Assembly (NCBI GenBank): GCA_963663525.2
Contig: CAXXHC010000001.1
Span: 2,356,001-2,420,000, forward strand
Source: G963663525 sp963663525
GTDB lineage: Bacteria > Myxococcota_A > SURF-8 > G963663525
Length of the DNA: 64,000 nucleotides
Direction: 5' to 3'
The first letter of the stretch is position 1. Every line of letters begins with the position of its first letter. Positions 38,182 through 46,337 of this stretch are shown one piece after another. The position numbers and the translations under genes are program-made. The notes beneath the pieces are model-generated. The model was not told the DNA's origin. It ran no database searches and saw only the letters and a program-made list of their open reading frames with translations.

Positions 38182-40464
38182 TTACCCGACATTTTGCTTT
38201 TCTCTGGAGGGTTTCTCTTTTCTATTCACGACCCAGATCAACGCCGGAAGCACCAGAAGATCCCCGAAAAGGCCGAACACGATGGCGCTGCCCGTCAAAA
38301 TGCCGAATTGTTCCAGCGGCGGGAAATCAGCCAGCGCGAAAATCAGGAAACCGCAGAAAATCGTCATAGTGGCCAGCACCAGTGCGCGCCCGGTGATGGA
38401 CAACGTATGCCGCAGGGCGTCTTCCAACTCGCTGTTTTTGTCCCGGCGTTTTTCCTGGAAATGATAGAGAAAGTGAATTGTGGCGTCCACGCTGATCCCC
38501 AGGACGATGGTCGCCAGCAGAATCGTCCCGATGCCTAGTTTCAGCCCCATGATCCACATCTGGCAAAACATCAGGAAAATCGCGAACAAAGAAGGTGTCA
38601 TGGCCATCAGGCTCAGGCGGAACGAGCGAAACTGGATCAGGAAAAGAACGAACACGATAACCAGCGTTCCGCCGAAACTTTGCACCAACGTATCGGAAAG
38701 GTAGATGTTCACCTTGGCCAGCATGGGCGCGGTGCCGGTGATCGTGGTTTTCACGTCTTTGAACGCTTCGTGCTTTTCGACGAAGGCTTTCCATTCGTCG
38801 TCGAAACCGCGCTTGATTTTCATGAACGTTTCGAAATCGACCATCTTGGAGATCACGGACAATCTCAAGTGCCTGAAATCTTTGGTGATGTAGGTTTTCC
38901 AGATGTCCTGTTGACTAAGGGCGGCGATGAGTGGAAACAGGCGGAAATTGATGGTTGGAAAGGAATCTTTTCCGTTGGCGATGTGGTTGGCGGTGCGGAT
39001 GAGGGTGGAAGCGCTCAAGGTGCCCTGGATGTGTTCGTGGGTTTCGAGTTTGCTTTCCAACTCATGCAACGCACGGAGGTTTTCGGGTTTCGAGAAAAAG
39101 CCCTCCTCGGCGTCCAGCATGACTTCGAGACTGCTCAACCCCATCAGGTGTTCCTCGACGTAGAGCGAATCCTGCCGGGTGGCGCTCTTTTCACTGAGGT
39201 ACTTGATCGTGTTCGTCTCCATCTTCATGCCCGAAAACGCCGCGATCCCCAGGCCGACCAGCACCACCGCCACGGGAAGAATCAGCCAGCGATAACGGTA
39301 CGTAAACGCCGGGACCGCTTCCAGCACCGGGTCCATGGCCGTGAAACCTACGGTGTTTTTGTCCTTGGCGGTCGGAGGGCGCAGGCGGTCGAGGAGGATC
39401 GGAAACAAGGTGAAGGCTACGAGGAAACTGATGGCGAGGCCCATCGTTACCTGTACGCCGAGGTCGTGAATCGGCTGGATGCCCGATGTGGAAAAGCTGG
39501 CGAAACCCACCATCGTGGTGAATACCGCCATGAAACAGGCTGTCGTCTTGTTGGAAAGCACCCGCACAAGATGCTCGCGCGGCTCGACGCCATCGGGCTG
39601 GCGCACGTACCCCGAATAAATGTGCATCAGGGTTTCGAGCGAGATAATCATCACCATCAGAGGCAGGATATTCGACAGCATATTGAGGAACGAATCGGTC
39701 AACTCCACCATGGCGACCGAAAATGCTACGACGACGCCGAAGGTGAGCAACACGGCGACCATCCCCCGGACGGAGCGGTAGAGAAAAACGATCAGCAGCG
39801 CCGAAAACAGCACGTACAGCGGGAAAAACTGCCCGCCGATCTTCACCGACACGCGGTCGAGTTCATAGCTGACGTAGGGTTGTCCCACTTTGCGGATGGC
39901 CTTGAAGGGGGATTCGGCCTTGGCTTCGTAGGGAGCGAGGGAGGTATTGACGAATTCGACCACTTCCACCCGTTCTTTCGGTTCCGTAAAGGAAAGTTGC
40001 AGCACGAGGGAAAACAGCCTGCCCGGCGCGATCAGTCCCTGTTTTTGGAAAAATGGCGTACTTTTGGCAAATTTTTGCAATTTTTCACAGTCGCCGGGGT
40101 CATGCGGATCGAACAATGGATGCACTTCGCGGTAGATCGAGATCAGCGAGCGGCTGGCCTTGAGGTGCGGCGTCGCTTCCAGTTTGTGTTCGATTTCATC
40201 GATGGTGGAGAGAAAGTCCGGCGTAAACTGGCGGTCGGCCTCGAAGGCGATGAGGATGAATTCGTCCGAGCCGAAGCGTTCCTTGAGCAGGTTCCAGTCG
40301 CGGATCGCGGGATCGGTTTTTAGCAGCAGGCTGTCGGTGGAGTTGTCCACGCGAATCAGGGAAGCGTAGTACGCCGCCGGACCGAGCAGCACGGCGAACA
40401 ATATCAGAACCAGCCACCAGGAACGAAGCAGGTTCGAAAAAAAGACCCGAAGCCGGCGTTCCAT
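38182..40464 (-). CDS. MMPL/RND-family transporter
   Basis: A 760-residue RND-superfamily (MMPL/HpnN-like) protein with twelve predicted helices in two halves, each half a helix, a large periplasmic domain (about 40-215 and 405-590) and a five-helix bundle. It starts at ATG 40464 with AAAGGG eight bases upstream. It lacks the length of tripartite AcrB-type pumps (about 1,040), and no membrane-fusion or outer-membrane partner is nearby, so lipid or hopanoid transport between membranes is more likely than drug efflux. The C-terminal helices contain LGISVDATIHFLYHF and DALRHTLSITGRALVLAT-like sequence typical of the family. Confidence 0.88.
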   Translation of the reverse strand: MERRLRVFFSNLLRSWWLVLILFAVLLGPAAYYASLIRVDNSTDSLLLKTDPAIRDWNLLKERFGSDEFILIAFEADRQFTPDFLSTIDEIEHKLEATPHLKASRSLISIYREVHPLFDPHDPGDCEKLQKFAKSTPFFQKQGLIAPGRLFSLVLQLSFTEPKERVEVVEFVNTSLAPYEAKAESPFKAIRKVGQPYVSYELDRVSVKIGGQFFPLYVLFSALLIVFLYRSVRGMVAVLLTFGVVVAFSVAMVELTDSFLNMLSNILPLMVMIISLETLMHIYSGYVRQPDGVEPREHLVRVLSNKTTACFMAVFTTMVGFASFSTSGIQPIHDLGVQVTMGLAISFLVAFTLFPILLDRLRPPTAKDKNTVGFTAMDPVLEAVPAFTYRYRWLILPVAVVLVGLGIAAFSGMKMETNTIKYLSEKSATRQDSLYVEEHLMGLSSLEVMLDAEEGFFSKPENLRALHELESKLETHEHIQGTLSASTLIRTANHIANGKDSFPTINFRLFPLIAALSQQDIWKTYITKDFRHLRLSVISKMVDFETFMKIKRGFDDEWKAFVEKHEAFKDVKTTITGTAPMLAKVNIYLSDTLVQSFGGTLVIVFVLFLIQFRSFRLSLMAMTPSLFAIFLMFCQMWIMGLKLGIGTILLATIVLGISVDATIHFLYHFQEKRRDKNSELEDALRHTLSITGRALVLATMTIFCGFLIFALADFPPLEQFGILTGSAIVFGLFGDLLVLPALIWVVNRKEKPSREKQNVG

Positions 40465-40934
40465 TACAGCACCCTTTCCCCAACCCAATCTTCTCTCTCT
40501 CGCGGCGTAATCCTATAGGATCGGAGAGGGAGACGCAAGCTTCGGGGGCTTCGTTCATTTTTCAAGAGAGTGACTTGAATAATCTTGTTATTTTGTGGCA
40601 TTTTATGAACTTTCATGTGCCATAGTCTTACGCGCGAAGCGCGGAAGGCTGTGTTTTCAATGGGTTGCACAGCCTCCCGGACCTGAAGGTCCGTGAGACT
40701 ATGGCACACGCGCTTCGATTTCGGATTTTGCACGAACCTGACTTGGAAGATGAAAGAGGGTGCCCGGGTCTTCGATCCGGAACGGATCGATGGCCCGGTT
40801 TCTTCGTGTTTTCAAGGCCATTCGCCTGATGGCGAAAGACCTTGGCACCCTTCCAAACAAACATCCTTCCATGGAAATCAGGGAAAGAAGTAGTATGGAA
40901 TTCTCCTGGGCTTCTCCCGGAACGCGAACAGGCG
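40465..40934. other. Intergenic region upstream of the MMPL gene
   Basis: Contains the repeat at 40616-40708. The rest (40709-40934) has no gene with protein-like features. Confidence 0.5.
40616..40708. repeat. TGTGCCATAGTCT-family hairpin repeat
   Basis: Perfect outer arms TGTGCCATAGTCTTAC and GTGAGACTATGGCACA. Inner hairpins GCGCGAAGCGC and GGACCTGAAGGTCC. Inverted relative to 18117-18209. Confidence 0.85.
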
Positions 40935-43886
40935 TCAGTCTCCCAGGGCGATTACCGCCTCCCCCTCCCGACCGTCGATGCGGATGTCCAGGGGTGATTC
41001 CAGCCGCACGTGTTTGAGATAGCGGGTTTGTTCCACCGGGGGGCGTTCCTCCAGCCAGTCCCAGTGGAAAAAGGACTCCGAATCGTAGGGCACGGACAAG
41101 CAGCCGATGTTGAGCGAGGTGACGTTCTGGAAAAAGTGCGTTCCCTGGGCCGGATCGACGTTGAAGGCTTCCAAGCCTGCTTCGACGAGCACCTTCACAC
41201 CGGAAATCTGCGACCAGCGCACTCCGATGCCCATGGACGGATCGGTTGAGCCCCAACGACCGAAACCGACGAGCAGATACGGGCGGCGCGCCTCGACGAG
41301 CTTTCTGTTGAATTCTCCGATTTCTCTTGCAATTTCAGTGGTTTTTGCTGTATCGAAAGCGTCCGGTCGGACGTACACGACGTCGGAGATATTCCGAACG
41401 ATGCCGTTGCCGTGGGTTTGGTTCGAGTAGCACACCGCACGTTTTTTAAGTTCCGGCTCGATGCGGATTTTTTCCCACCGGCTTTTCGAAGCCATGGGAC
41501 GCAATTGCAGTGGATAAACGATGGGTTTGTTGCCACCGTGCAGATCCACCGCAAATTCGATTTCCACTGGGGTGCGCATGGCGTATTGCGAGTGGGCGAG
41601 CAGACGTCCCAGCAATTCACCCAGGCGCAATCGGGGATCGCGTAGCACTTTCATGAAAGTGACGATGCGCGGTCCCTCGTAAAAGAAACTGTCTACCAGC
41701 ACTTCGCTTTCCGACTGGTACACCGAGGCTACGTGCTGAAGCACTCCGTGACGTTCGGCCCGTTCGAGGGGCAGCCGCACGAGGTCGTCGTCCTGGCTGG
41801 GAGTGTTTTCGACGGCCTCTTGGATTGGGTGCATATCGAGGGCATAGAAATCTTTCTGCGTGAAGTAGAGATAGTCCCTAATTTTCGCGAACTGGGGCAG
41901 AACCTGTGGATATTTGGGACAGAACCGCACGATGGCTCCCCCCTCGACAACGGTTTTCCCCAGTCCCAAAGCAATCTGGGCTACGCCGTCTTCCGGTTTC
42001 ATGTACGAGACGGGATAGAAATTGTGGGACTGTGCCACCCCGGAAAACGTGGGATAAAAGTCTCCGCCGTGGTTGCTTCCCGCCAGGGTCTGGACAACCA
42101 CCGCCATGCGTTCGTCTTTGAGTCGGTAGGCGGTCTGGCGAAAATACGCCTTGGGATCGCTGCCGAAGGTCGAAGCCCACACCAGCTTGATGGCGCGCAG
42201 CAGCGCTTCCAGCCGTCGTTCGAGATCCTCTTCGTTGTTGCGCAGCATGTAGGTCGAATACAACCCGGCCAGCGGGAAGTTGCGGGAATCCTCCATCATA
42301 CTGGATGAACGCACCGCCAGCGGAGCTTGCACGAAACGCAAATAGTGGCGAAGATCTTCGATCAACTCGTTCTGTACCGGCAATTCCAGAAAACGGCGGC
42401 GGATGTCCTCCTGCCGGGTATTTTTATCGAGCGCGAAGTCCCAAAGGTCGTGACGGTCGACAAAATCCGTGAATTTGTCGGCGCAGATCACGAGCGTGGG
42501 CGGGATTTCGATGCCGATGTCCGGGAAATCACGACGGATTTCGAGACGAGAGAGCAGATAGCGTAAAAAGCCGATGCCTCGCGCTTTGCCGCCCAGAGAA
42601 CCGCTTCCCAATCGCATGAACTGGAGTTCGAACGGGTTTTTGCCCGGGGAATAGTGCGTGATGACGTCGCTTTGCTTCTCGTACTGCACGGTTTCGATGA
42701 CGTGCATGATGTGGCGGCGGATGTCTTCGTCGCTACGGAAATCCTCGACACGCGCCGGAGATAGCCGTTCGGCGATGGCGATTTCGGTGCGGGCCATCAT
42801 CCAGTGGGAGAAATCCTGGTGCCGGGCATGGCGGATCACACTGTCCATGGGGACGGTCTTGAGTGCATCGATCAGTTCTCCGGGCGTGGAAACTCGAAGG
42901 ATTTCATGACCTTGTGAATCTCGGAACACGAAATCTCCGAATCCCATGCAGTCCATCAGCCAGCGTTCGAGATCTTCCAGCAGATGAATGGAGTTCTTGT
43001 CAAGAAAGTGCGTGTCGATGTCGTGAGCCGATGACCGGTTTTTTTCCGGTTCGGCGGATTGAATGCATACCGGCAATTCCGGGATTTTTTCCCGCAATCT
43101 ACGGGTGAGCTCGAATCCGGCGTTGTCGTCGAAGTCTCCGTTTCTTCGAAAACGCACGTCGGTGACGACCCCAAGCAGGTAGGGACGGTAGGCATGGAAA
43201 AACTCCATCGCCTTCTCGAAACTGTCCGCAAGCAGGATTTTCGCCCGCGAGCGCATCCGCAACTGCCTGTGCAGGTGGTTGAGACTGTCGTCCATCAGGC
43301 GGTTGGTCAGCCGCATGATGGAGGTGTACATCAGCGGTAGAAACGACGAGTAATGCGACACCGAGTCCTCGACCAGCAGAATCACGCGGACCTTGCCCAA
43401 CTCGGTGTCGTGGGCGACGTTCAGACGGTCCTCGTAGCTTTTGACGATGGCCAGTAGCAAGGCCGGGTCGTTCTGCCACAAGAACACGCCGGGGGCTTCC
43501 GAATCGTTTTGAGGAGGAAGCTGGGCGAGCATGTCCGGGTCCGTGACCAGGAATACCACCGGCAAATCCGCCCGTGCCTCGCGGATCCGCTCGGCCAGTT
43601 GGGAGGCCATGTCGCTTTCGTCGTGGAGGATGGTCAGTACGAGGTCCACCCGTTCCCGGTGCACGATGTCCAGCGCCCCATCAATGGTGGAGACTTTTCG
43701 AATCCGTGGGACCGAGGAAAGCCCCCGTTCCATGTACTGATCCCAGATGCGTTCCTCCAGGCTGCCGTCCTCTTCCAGGACGTAGGCGTCGTACGCGCTG
43801 GAAACCAGCAGAATTTCCCGGATTTTATGCGGCATCAGGGCGCGGAAGGTATCGAAACGGTGCTTGAGGTCGTCCAGTGTGCTCAT
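40935..43886 (-). CDS. Receiver-domain protein with PEP-synthase-like ATP-grasp domain
   Basis: 983 residues, soluble. Two receiver-like domains come first. Residues 20-150 are degenerate, with no acceptor Asp. Residues 165-320 have the acidic pair in VILLVEDS, the acceptor Asp in GVVTDVRF and the Lys in HFLDK, so this one is probably phosphorylatable. From about 430 to 830 is the pyruvate/PEP dikinase N-terminal ATP-grasp domain: GSLGGKARGIGFL, PLAVRSSSMMEDS, LAGLYSTYM and YPLQLRPMA. The phosphohistidine swivelling domain and the PEP/pyruvate TIM barrel of real PEP synthase are absent. The C-terminal 150 residues include LLVGFGRWGSTDPSMGIGV. It probably phosphorylates or ligates something under receiver control; substrate unknown. 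A consensus sigma-54 promoter lies 60 bases upstream. Confidence 0.82.
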   Translation of the reverse strand: MSTLDDLKHRFDTFRALMPHKIREILLVSSAYDAYVLEEDGSLEERIWDQYMERGLSSVPRIRKVSTIDGALDIVHRERVDLVLTILHDESDMASQLAERIREARADLPVVFLVTDPDMLAQLPPQNDSEAPGVFLWQNDPALLLAIVKSYEDRLNVAHDTELGKVRVILLVEDSVSHYSSFLPLMYTSIMRLTNRLMDDSLNHLHRQLRMRSRAKILLADSFEKAMEFFHAYRPYLLGVVTDVRFRRNGDFDDNAGFELTRRLREKIPELPVCIQSAEPEKNRSSAHDIDTHFLDKNSIHLLEDLERWLMDCMGFGDFVFRDSQGHEILRVSTPGELIDALKTVPMDSVIRHARHQDFSHWMMARTEIAIAERLSPARVEDFRSDEDIRRHIMHVIETVQYEKQSDVITHYSPGKNPFELQFMRLGSGSLGGKARGIGFLRYLLSRLEIRRDFPDIGIEIPPTLVICADKFTDFVDRHDLWDFALDKNTRQEDIRRRFLELPVQNELIEDLRHYLRFVQAPLAVRSSSMMEDSRNFPLAGLYSTYMLRNNEEDLERRLEALLRAIKLVWASTFGSDPKAYFRQTAYRLKDERMAVVVQTLAGSNHGGDFYPTFSGVAQSHNFYPVSYMKPEDGVAQIALGLGKTVVEGGAIVRFCPKYPQVLPQFAKIRDYLYFTQKDFYALDMHPIQEAVENTPSQDDDLVRLPLERAERHGVLQHVASVYQSESEVLVDSFFYEGPRIVTFMKVLRDPRLRLGELLGRLLAHSQYAMRTPVEIEFAVDLHGGNKPIVYPLQLRPMASKSRWEKIRIEPELKKRAVCYSNQTHGNGIVRNISDVVYVRPDAFDTAKTTEIAREIGEFNRKLVEARRPYLLVGFGRWGSTDPSMGIGVRWSQISGVKVLVEAGLEAFNVDPAQGTHFFQNVTSLNIGCLSVPYDSESFFHWDWLEERPPVEQTRYLKHVRLESPLDIRIDGREGEAVIALGD

Positions 43887-43944
43887 GCGGCTTGCCTTCT
43901 TTCATGGGAGCGTAAACGCTTCACTACTATAGCATTGTGCGTAC

Positions 43945-43961
43945 GGCAAGGCCCGTGCCAA
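43945..43961 (-). promoter_or_regulatory. Sigma-54 promoter of the receiver/PEP-synthase-like gene
   Basis: Minus strand reads TTGGCACGGGCCTTGCC: exact TGGCACG-N4-TTGC, with GG at 43959-43958 and GC at 43947-43946 separated by exactly ten bases. The predicted start of transcription is 43933-43935, about 48 bases before the ATG. Confidence 0.75.
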
Positions 43962-43982
43962 ATTTCCGAATTTGCCGAATCA

Positions 43983-44010
43983 GGGTGTGAATGAAAATGT
44001 GGAGAAATTC
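43983..44010 (+). repeat. Short 28-bp repeat GGGTGTGAATGAAAA
   Basis: GGGTGTGAATGAAAATGTGG followed by AGAAATTC; see 38104 and 58682. Confidence 0.65.
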
Positions 44011-44031
44011 AAAGAACGAGACGAAAGAGTT

Positions 44032-44096
44032 GTAGCGGCGAGGCGTAAACCTGCCGGAAAAGACCGAAATCACGGCGAGCTTACGCCTCGCCGCAC
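44032..44096. repeat. Hairpin repeat, GTAGCGGCGAGGCG family
   Basis: Arms GTAGCGGCGAGGCGTAAAC and GCTTACGCCTCGCCGCAC around a shorter loop than at 5763-5847. Confidence 0.75.
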
Positions 44097-44361
44097 CGGT
44101 GATTGGAGGCTTCCAATACTTTCTCTCCATTTCCATTGCCCCGGAAAAAACTCACAGAGGCATCAAGAACGTTTCGATGAAAACCTTTCTCGTGCGGGGT
44201 GTTTTTTACCGGTGGGGAGAAATTCCCCGGTTTATTTCGGATTCGGGGATAAAAAATACTCGGGAAATGCCCCGTGGAAAAATGATTGAAAAAGAAAAAA
44301 AGCCTTTTCAATCAAATATTTGTTGCTTTTTACGCATGTTGCGAGTATCGGATGGGCCGCT

Positions 44362-44378
44362 TTGGCATGGCTCCTGCT
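44362..44378 (+). promoter_or_regulatory. Sigma-54 promoter of the Cys-rich/gdhA transcript
   Basis: Reads TTGGCATGGCTCCTGCT: GG at 44364-44365 and GC at 44376-44377, exactly ten bases between. It differs from the consensus at the C of CACG and the first T of TTGC. The predicted start is near 44389, 55 bases before the ATG of the Cys-rich gene. Confidence 0.6.
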
Positions 44379-44443
44379 TTTACGAAGTCAGCGCGGGATG
44401 TGAAACGCCCGCCAGGACAAACCGTAAAGCAAGGAGAGGTTCC

Positions 44444-44773
44444 ATGAAAACTATGCAGGTAGAAAGAAAAGACGGATTCCCGAGCAGCCGGGAGCAGGCA
44501 GACGAGGCACTGGGACTTTGCGTGAATTGCGCCAACCTGTCCGATTGCAACGTGTGGCGATCGAGTCGGGGCGCGATCATCGAATGCGAAATGTACGAAT
44601 GCTGTTTGCTACCCCGACCGGAACTCGTGGGTTCGAAGAAAAAGGCCGTTTCCGAGAATACGGGAACGGAAACGATTCATATTCTCGGTCTTTGCGCGAA
44701 TTGTGAGCATCGCCGGGATTGCAAGCTGCCGAAACCGTCCTCCGGCGTTTGGCATTGCGAAATGTACGACTGA
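44444..44773 (+). CDS. Small protein with duplicated Cys4 motif
   Basis: 109 residues from ATG 44444, with AAGGAG seven bases upstream. It contains the same motif twice: GLCVNCANLSDCNVWRSSRG then ECEMYE (about residues 25-52), and GLCANCEHRRDCKLPKPSSG then CEMYD (about 82-109). The pattern in each is C-x2-C-x5-C-x10-13-C-E. Four cysteines per unit suggest two zinc or iron-sulphur sites. No signal peptide, no enzyme motif. It is 70 bases upstream of gdhA and probably in the same transcript. Function unknown; a redox or metal-sensing partner of glutamate metabolism would be speculation. Confidence 0.85.
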   Translation: MKTMQVERKDGFPSSREQADEALGLCVNCANLSDCNVWRSSRGAIIECEMYECCLLPRPELVGSKKKAVSENTGTETIHILGLCANCEHRRDCKLPKPSSGVWHCEMYD

Positions 44774-44843
44774 AAGGTTTTTTCCGGGGGTTCGGTCGAA
44801 AGCGACACCTATTTTTTCATTTTTCTAGTAACAGGAGATTGGT

Positions 44844-46127
44844 ATGGCGACATCGTTCAACCCCTTCGAGATGGCTCAGGCCCAATTCGATCACGTGGCG
44901 GACATGCTGGGACTCGAACCCGGCGTGCGTGAACTGCTGCGCTGGCCTGCGCGGGAATTTCATTTTACCATTCCCGTGCGCATGGACGACGGTTCCACCC
45001 GTGTTTTCCGGGGTTTCCGCGTACAGCACAACGACCTTCGTGGTCCCTGCAAAGGCGGTATCCGCTTCCATCCCCAGGAAACCTCCGACACTGTGCGGGC
45101 GCTGGCTTCGTGGATGACCTGGAAATGCGCCGTGGTGGATATCCCGCTGGGAGGCGGCAAAGGCGGTGTGATCTGCGACCCGCGCAAGCTTTCGCCGCGC
45201 GAGCAGGAGCAGATCTGCCGTGGCTGGGTACGGCAGGTGTTTCGTAACGTCGGTCCCGTCTGCGACGTTCCCGCCCCGGACGTGATGACCAACGGACAGC
45301 ACATGCTGTGGATGCTCGACGAATACGAAACCCTCGCGGGCGGGCACTATCCGGGATTCATTACCGGCAAACCTATCGGCATGGGTGGTTCTCTGGGACG
45401 CACCGAAGCTACTGGATACGGTGTGATGTATTGCGTGCGCGAAGCCTTGAAACGCATGAAACTGGAACTTAGCGAGATGAGCGCCGCTTTCCAGGGCTTC
45501 GGCAACGTGGCCCAGTATGCCGCAAAACTGTTCAAACAATACGGGGGCCGGGTGGTCTGCGTCTCCTGCTGGGACGAAAACGACAACGTGGCCTATACTT
45601 ATCGTCATGAAGACGGCATCGACCCGGACTTCCTCGTATCGATCACCGACAGCTTCGGAGCCATCGACAAGGAACGTGCACGCGAGGCCGGATACGAAAT
45701 CCTGCCGGGCGACGAATGGCTGGTGCAGGACGTGGATCTGATGGTGCCTTGCGCGCTGGAAAACCAGCTCAACGCCGAAACCATCGGTCGGATCTCCCCC
45801 CGCGTGAAACTGGTGGCCGAAGGCGCGAACGGCCCGACCACCCGCGAGGCGGACGAAGTGCTCAAGCAGCGGAAAATATTCGTGATTCCCGATTTCATGT
45901 GCAACGCCGGAGGCGTGACTTGTTCTTACTTCGAGCAGGTGCAGGCCAACATGAATTTCTACTGGGAAAAGGAAGAAGTGCTCGAAAAACTCGATGCCAC
46001 CCTGACCCGCGCGTTTAACTCCATGGCCGATCTCGCCGAGAAGCGCGATGTCTACATGCGCGACGCGGCGTACATGATCGCCATCGAGCGCGTGGCCAAT
46101 GCCGCCAGAATGCGCGGTCGGGTCTGA
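44844..46127 (+). CDS. gdhA: Glutamate dehydrogenase
   Basis: A 427-residue Glu/Leu/Phe/Val dehydrogenase of the hexameric class, catalysing reversible oxidative deamination of glutamate to 2-oxoglutarate and ammonia. Shows GGIRFHPQETSDTVRALASWMTWK-type substrate region with the catalytic Lys in PLGGGKGG, VPAPDVMTN and the NAD(P) fold FQGFGNVAQYAA. Residue choice at the cofactor pocket does not let me decide NAD or NADP. ATG 44844 has AGGAGA six bases upstream. It lies downstream of the Cys-rich gene and its sigma-54 promoter, and a strong terminator follows. Confidence 0.96.
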   Translation: MATSFNPFEMAQAQFDHVADMLGLEPGVRELLRWPAREFHFTIPVRMDDGSTRVFRGFRVQHNDLRGPCKGGIRFHPQETSDTVRALASWMTWKCAVVDIPLGGGKGGVICDPRKLSPREQEQICRGWVRQVFRNVGPVCDVPAPDVMTNGQHMLWMLDEYETLAGGHYPGFITGKPIGMGGSLGRTEATGYGVMYCVREALKRMKLELSEMSAAFQGFGNVAQYAAKLFKQYGGRVVCVSCWDENDNVAYTYRHEDGIDPDFLVSITDSFGAIDKERAREAGYEILPGDEWLVQDVDLMVPCALENQLNAETIGRISPRVKLVAEGANGPTTREADEVLKQRKIFVIPDFMCNAGGVTCSYFEQVQANMNFYWEKEEVLEKLDATLTRAFNSMADLAEKRDVYMRDAAYMIAIERVANAARMRGRV

Positions 46128-46153
46128 GGATCGATTCGGATTCGTGGATTTTC

Positions 46154-46188
46154 GGGGCCGCTTCCAAATACGGAGCGGCCCCTTTTTT
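46154..46188 (+). terminator. Terminator after gdhA
   Basis: Stem GGGGCCGCT (46154-46162) with AGCGGCCCC (46174-46182), followed by six T. It separates gdhA from the histidine kinase transcript. Confidence 0.88.
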
Positions 46189-46337
46189 CTTCGCCCGTGT
46201 GGGAAAAGAGAAGCTTTTTCGTTATACTTCCATCGTTACGGAGTCGGGAGTTTCAGACAACGGAACGGCAAATATAACAAGTTATATAAAATGACGAAAT
46301 TTTGTGAATTCTTGGCAAATCGGGGAATGTTCCACTC

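Larger units (their letters stand above)
43887..44443. other. Divergent intergenic region with two sigma-54 promoters
   Basis: A 0.56-kb spacer between divergent genes. It carries a sigma-54 promoter at each end, the short repeat at 43983-44010 and the hairpin repeat at 44032-44096. Activator sites would be expected between the promoters but I cannot define a specific one. Confidence 0.65.

Noticed and set aside
38680..40323. 547-codon plus-strand open frame opposite the MMPL gene
   Set aside because: Antisense of a well-supported transporter; hydrophilic shadow composition with no ribosome site.
46199..46214. GTGGGAAAAGAGAAGC with GG-N10-GC before the histidine kinase
   Set aside because: Only the GG and GC dinucleotides fit; the TGGCA and TTGC contexts are absent.
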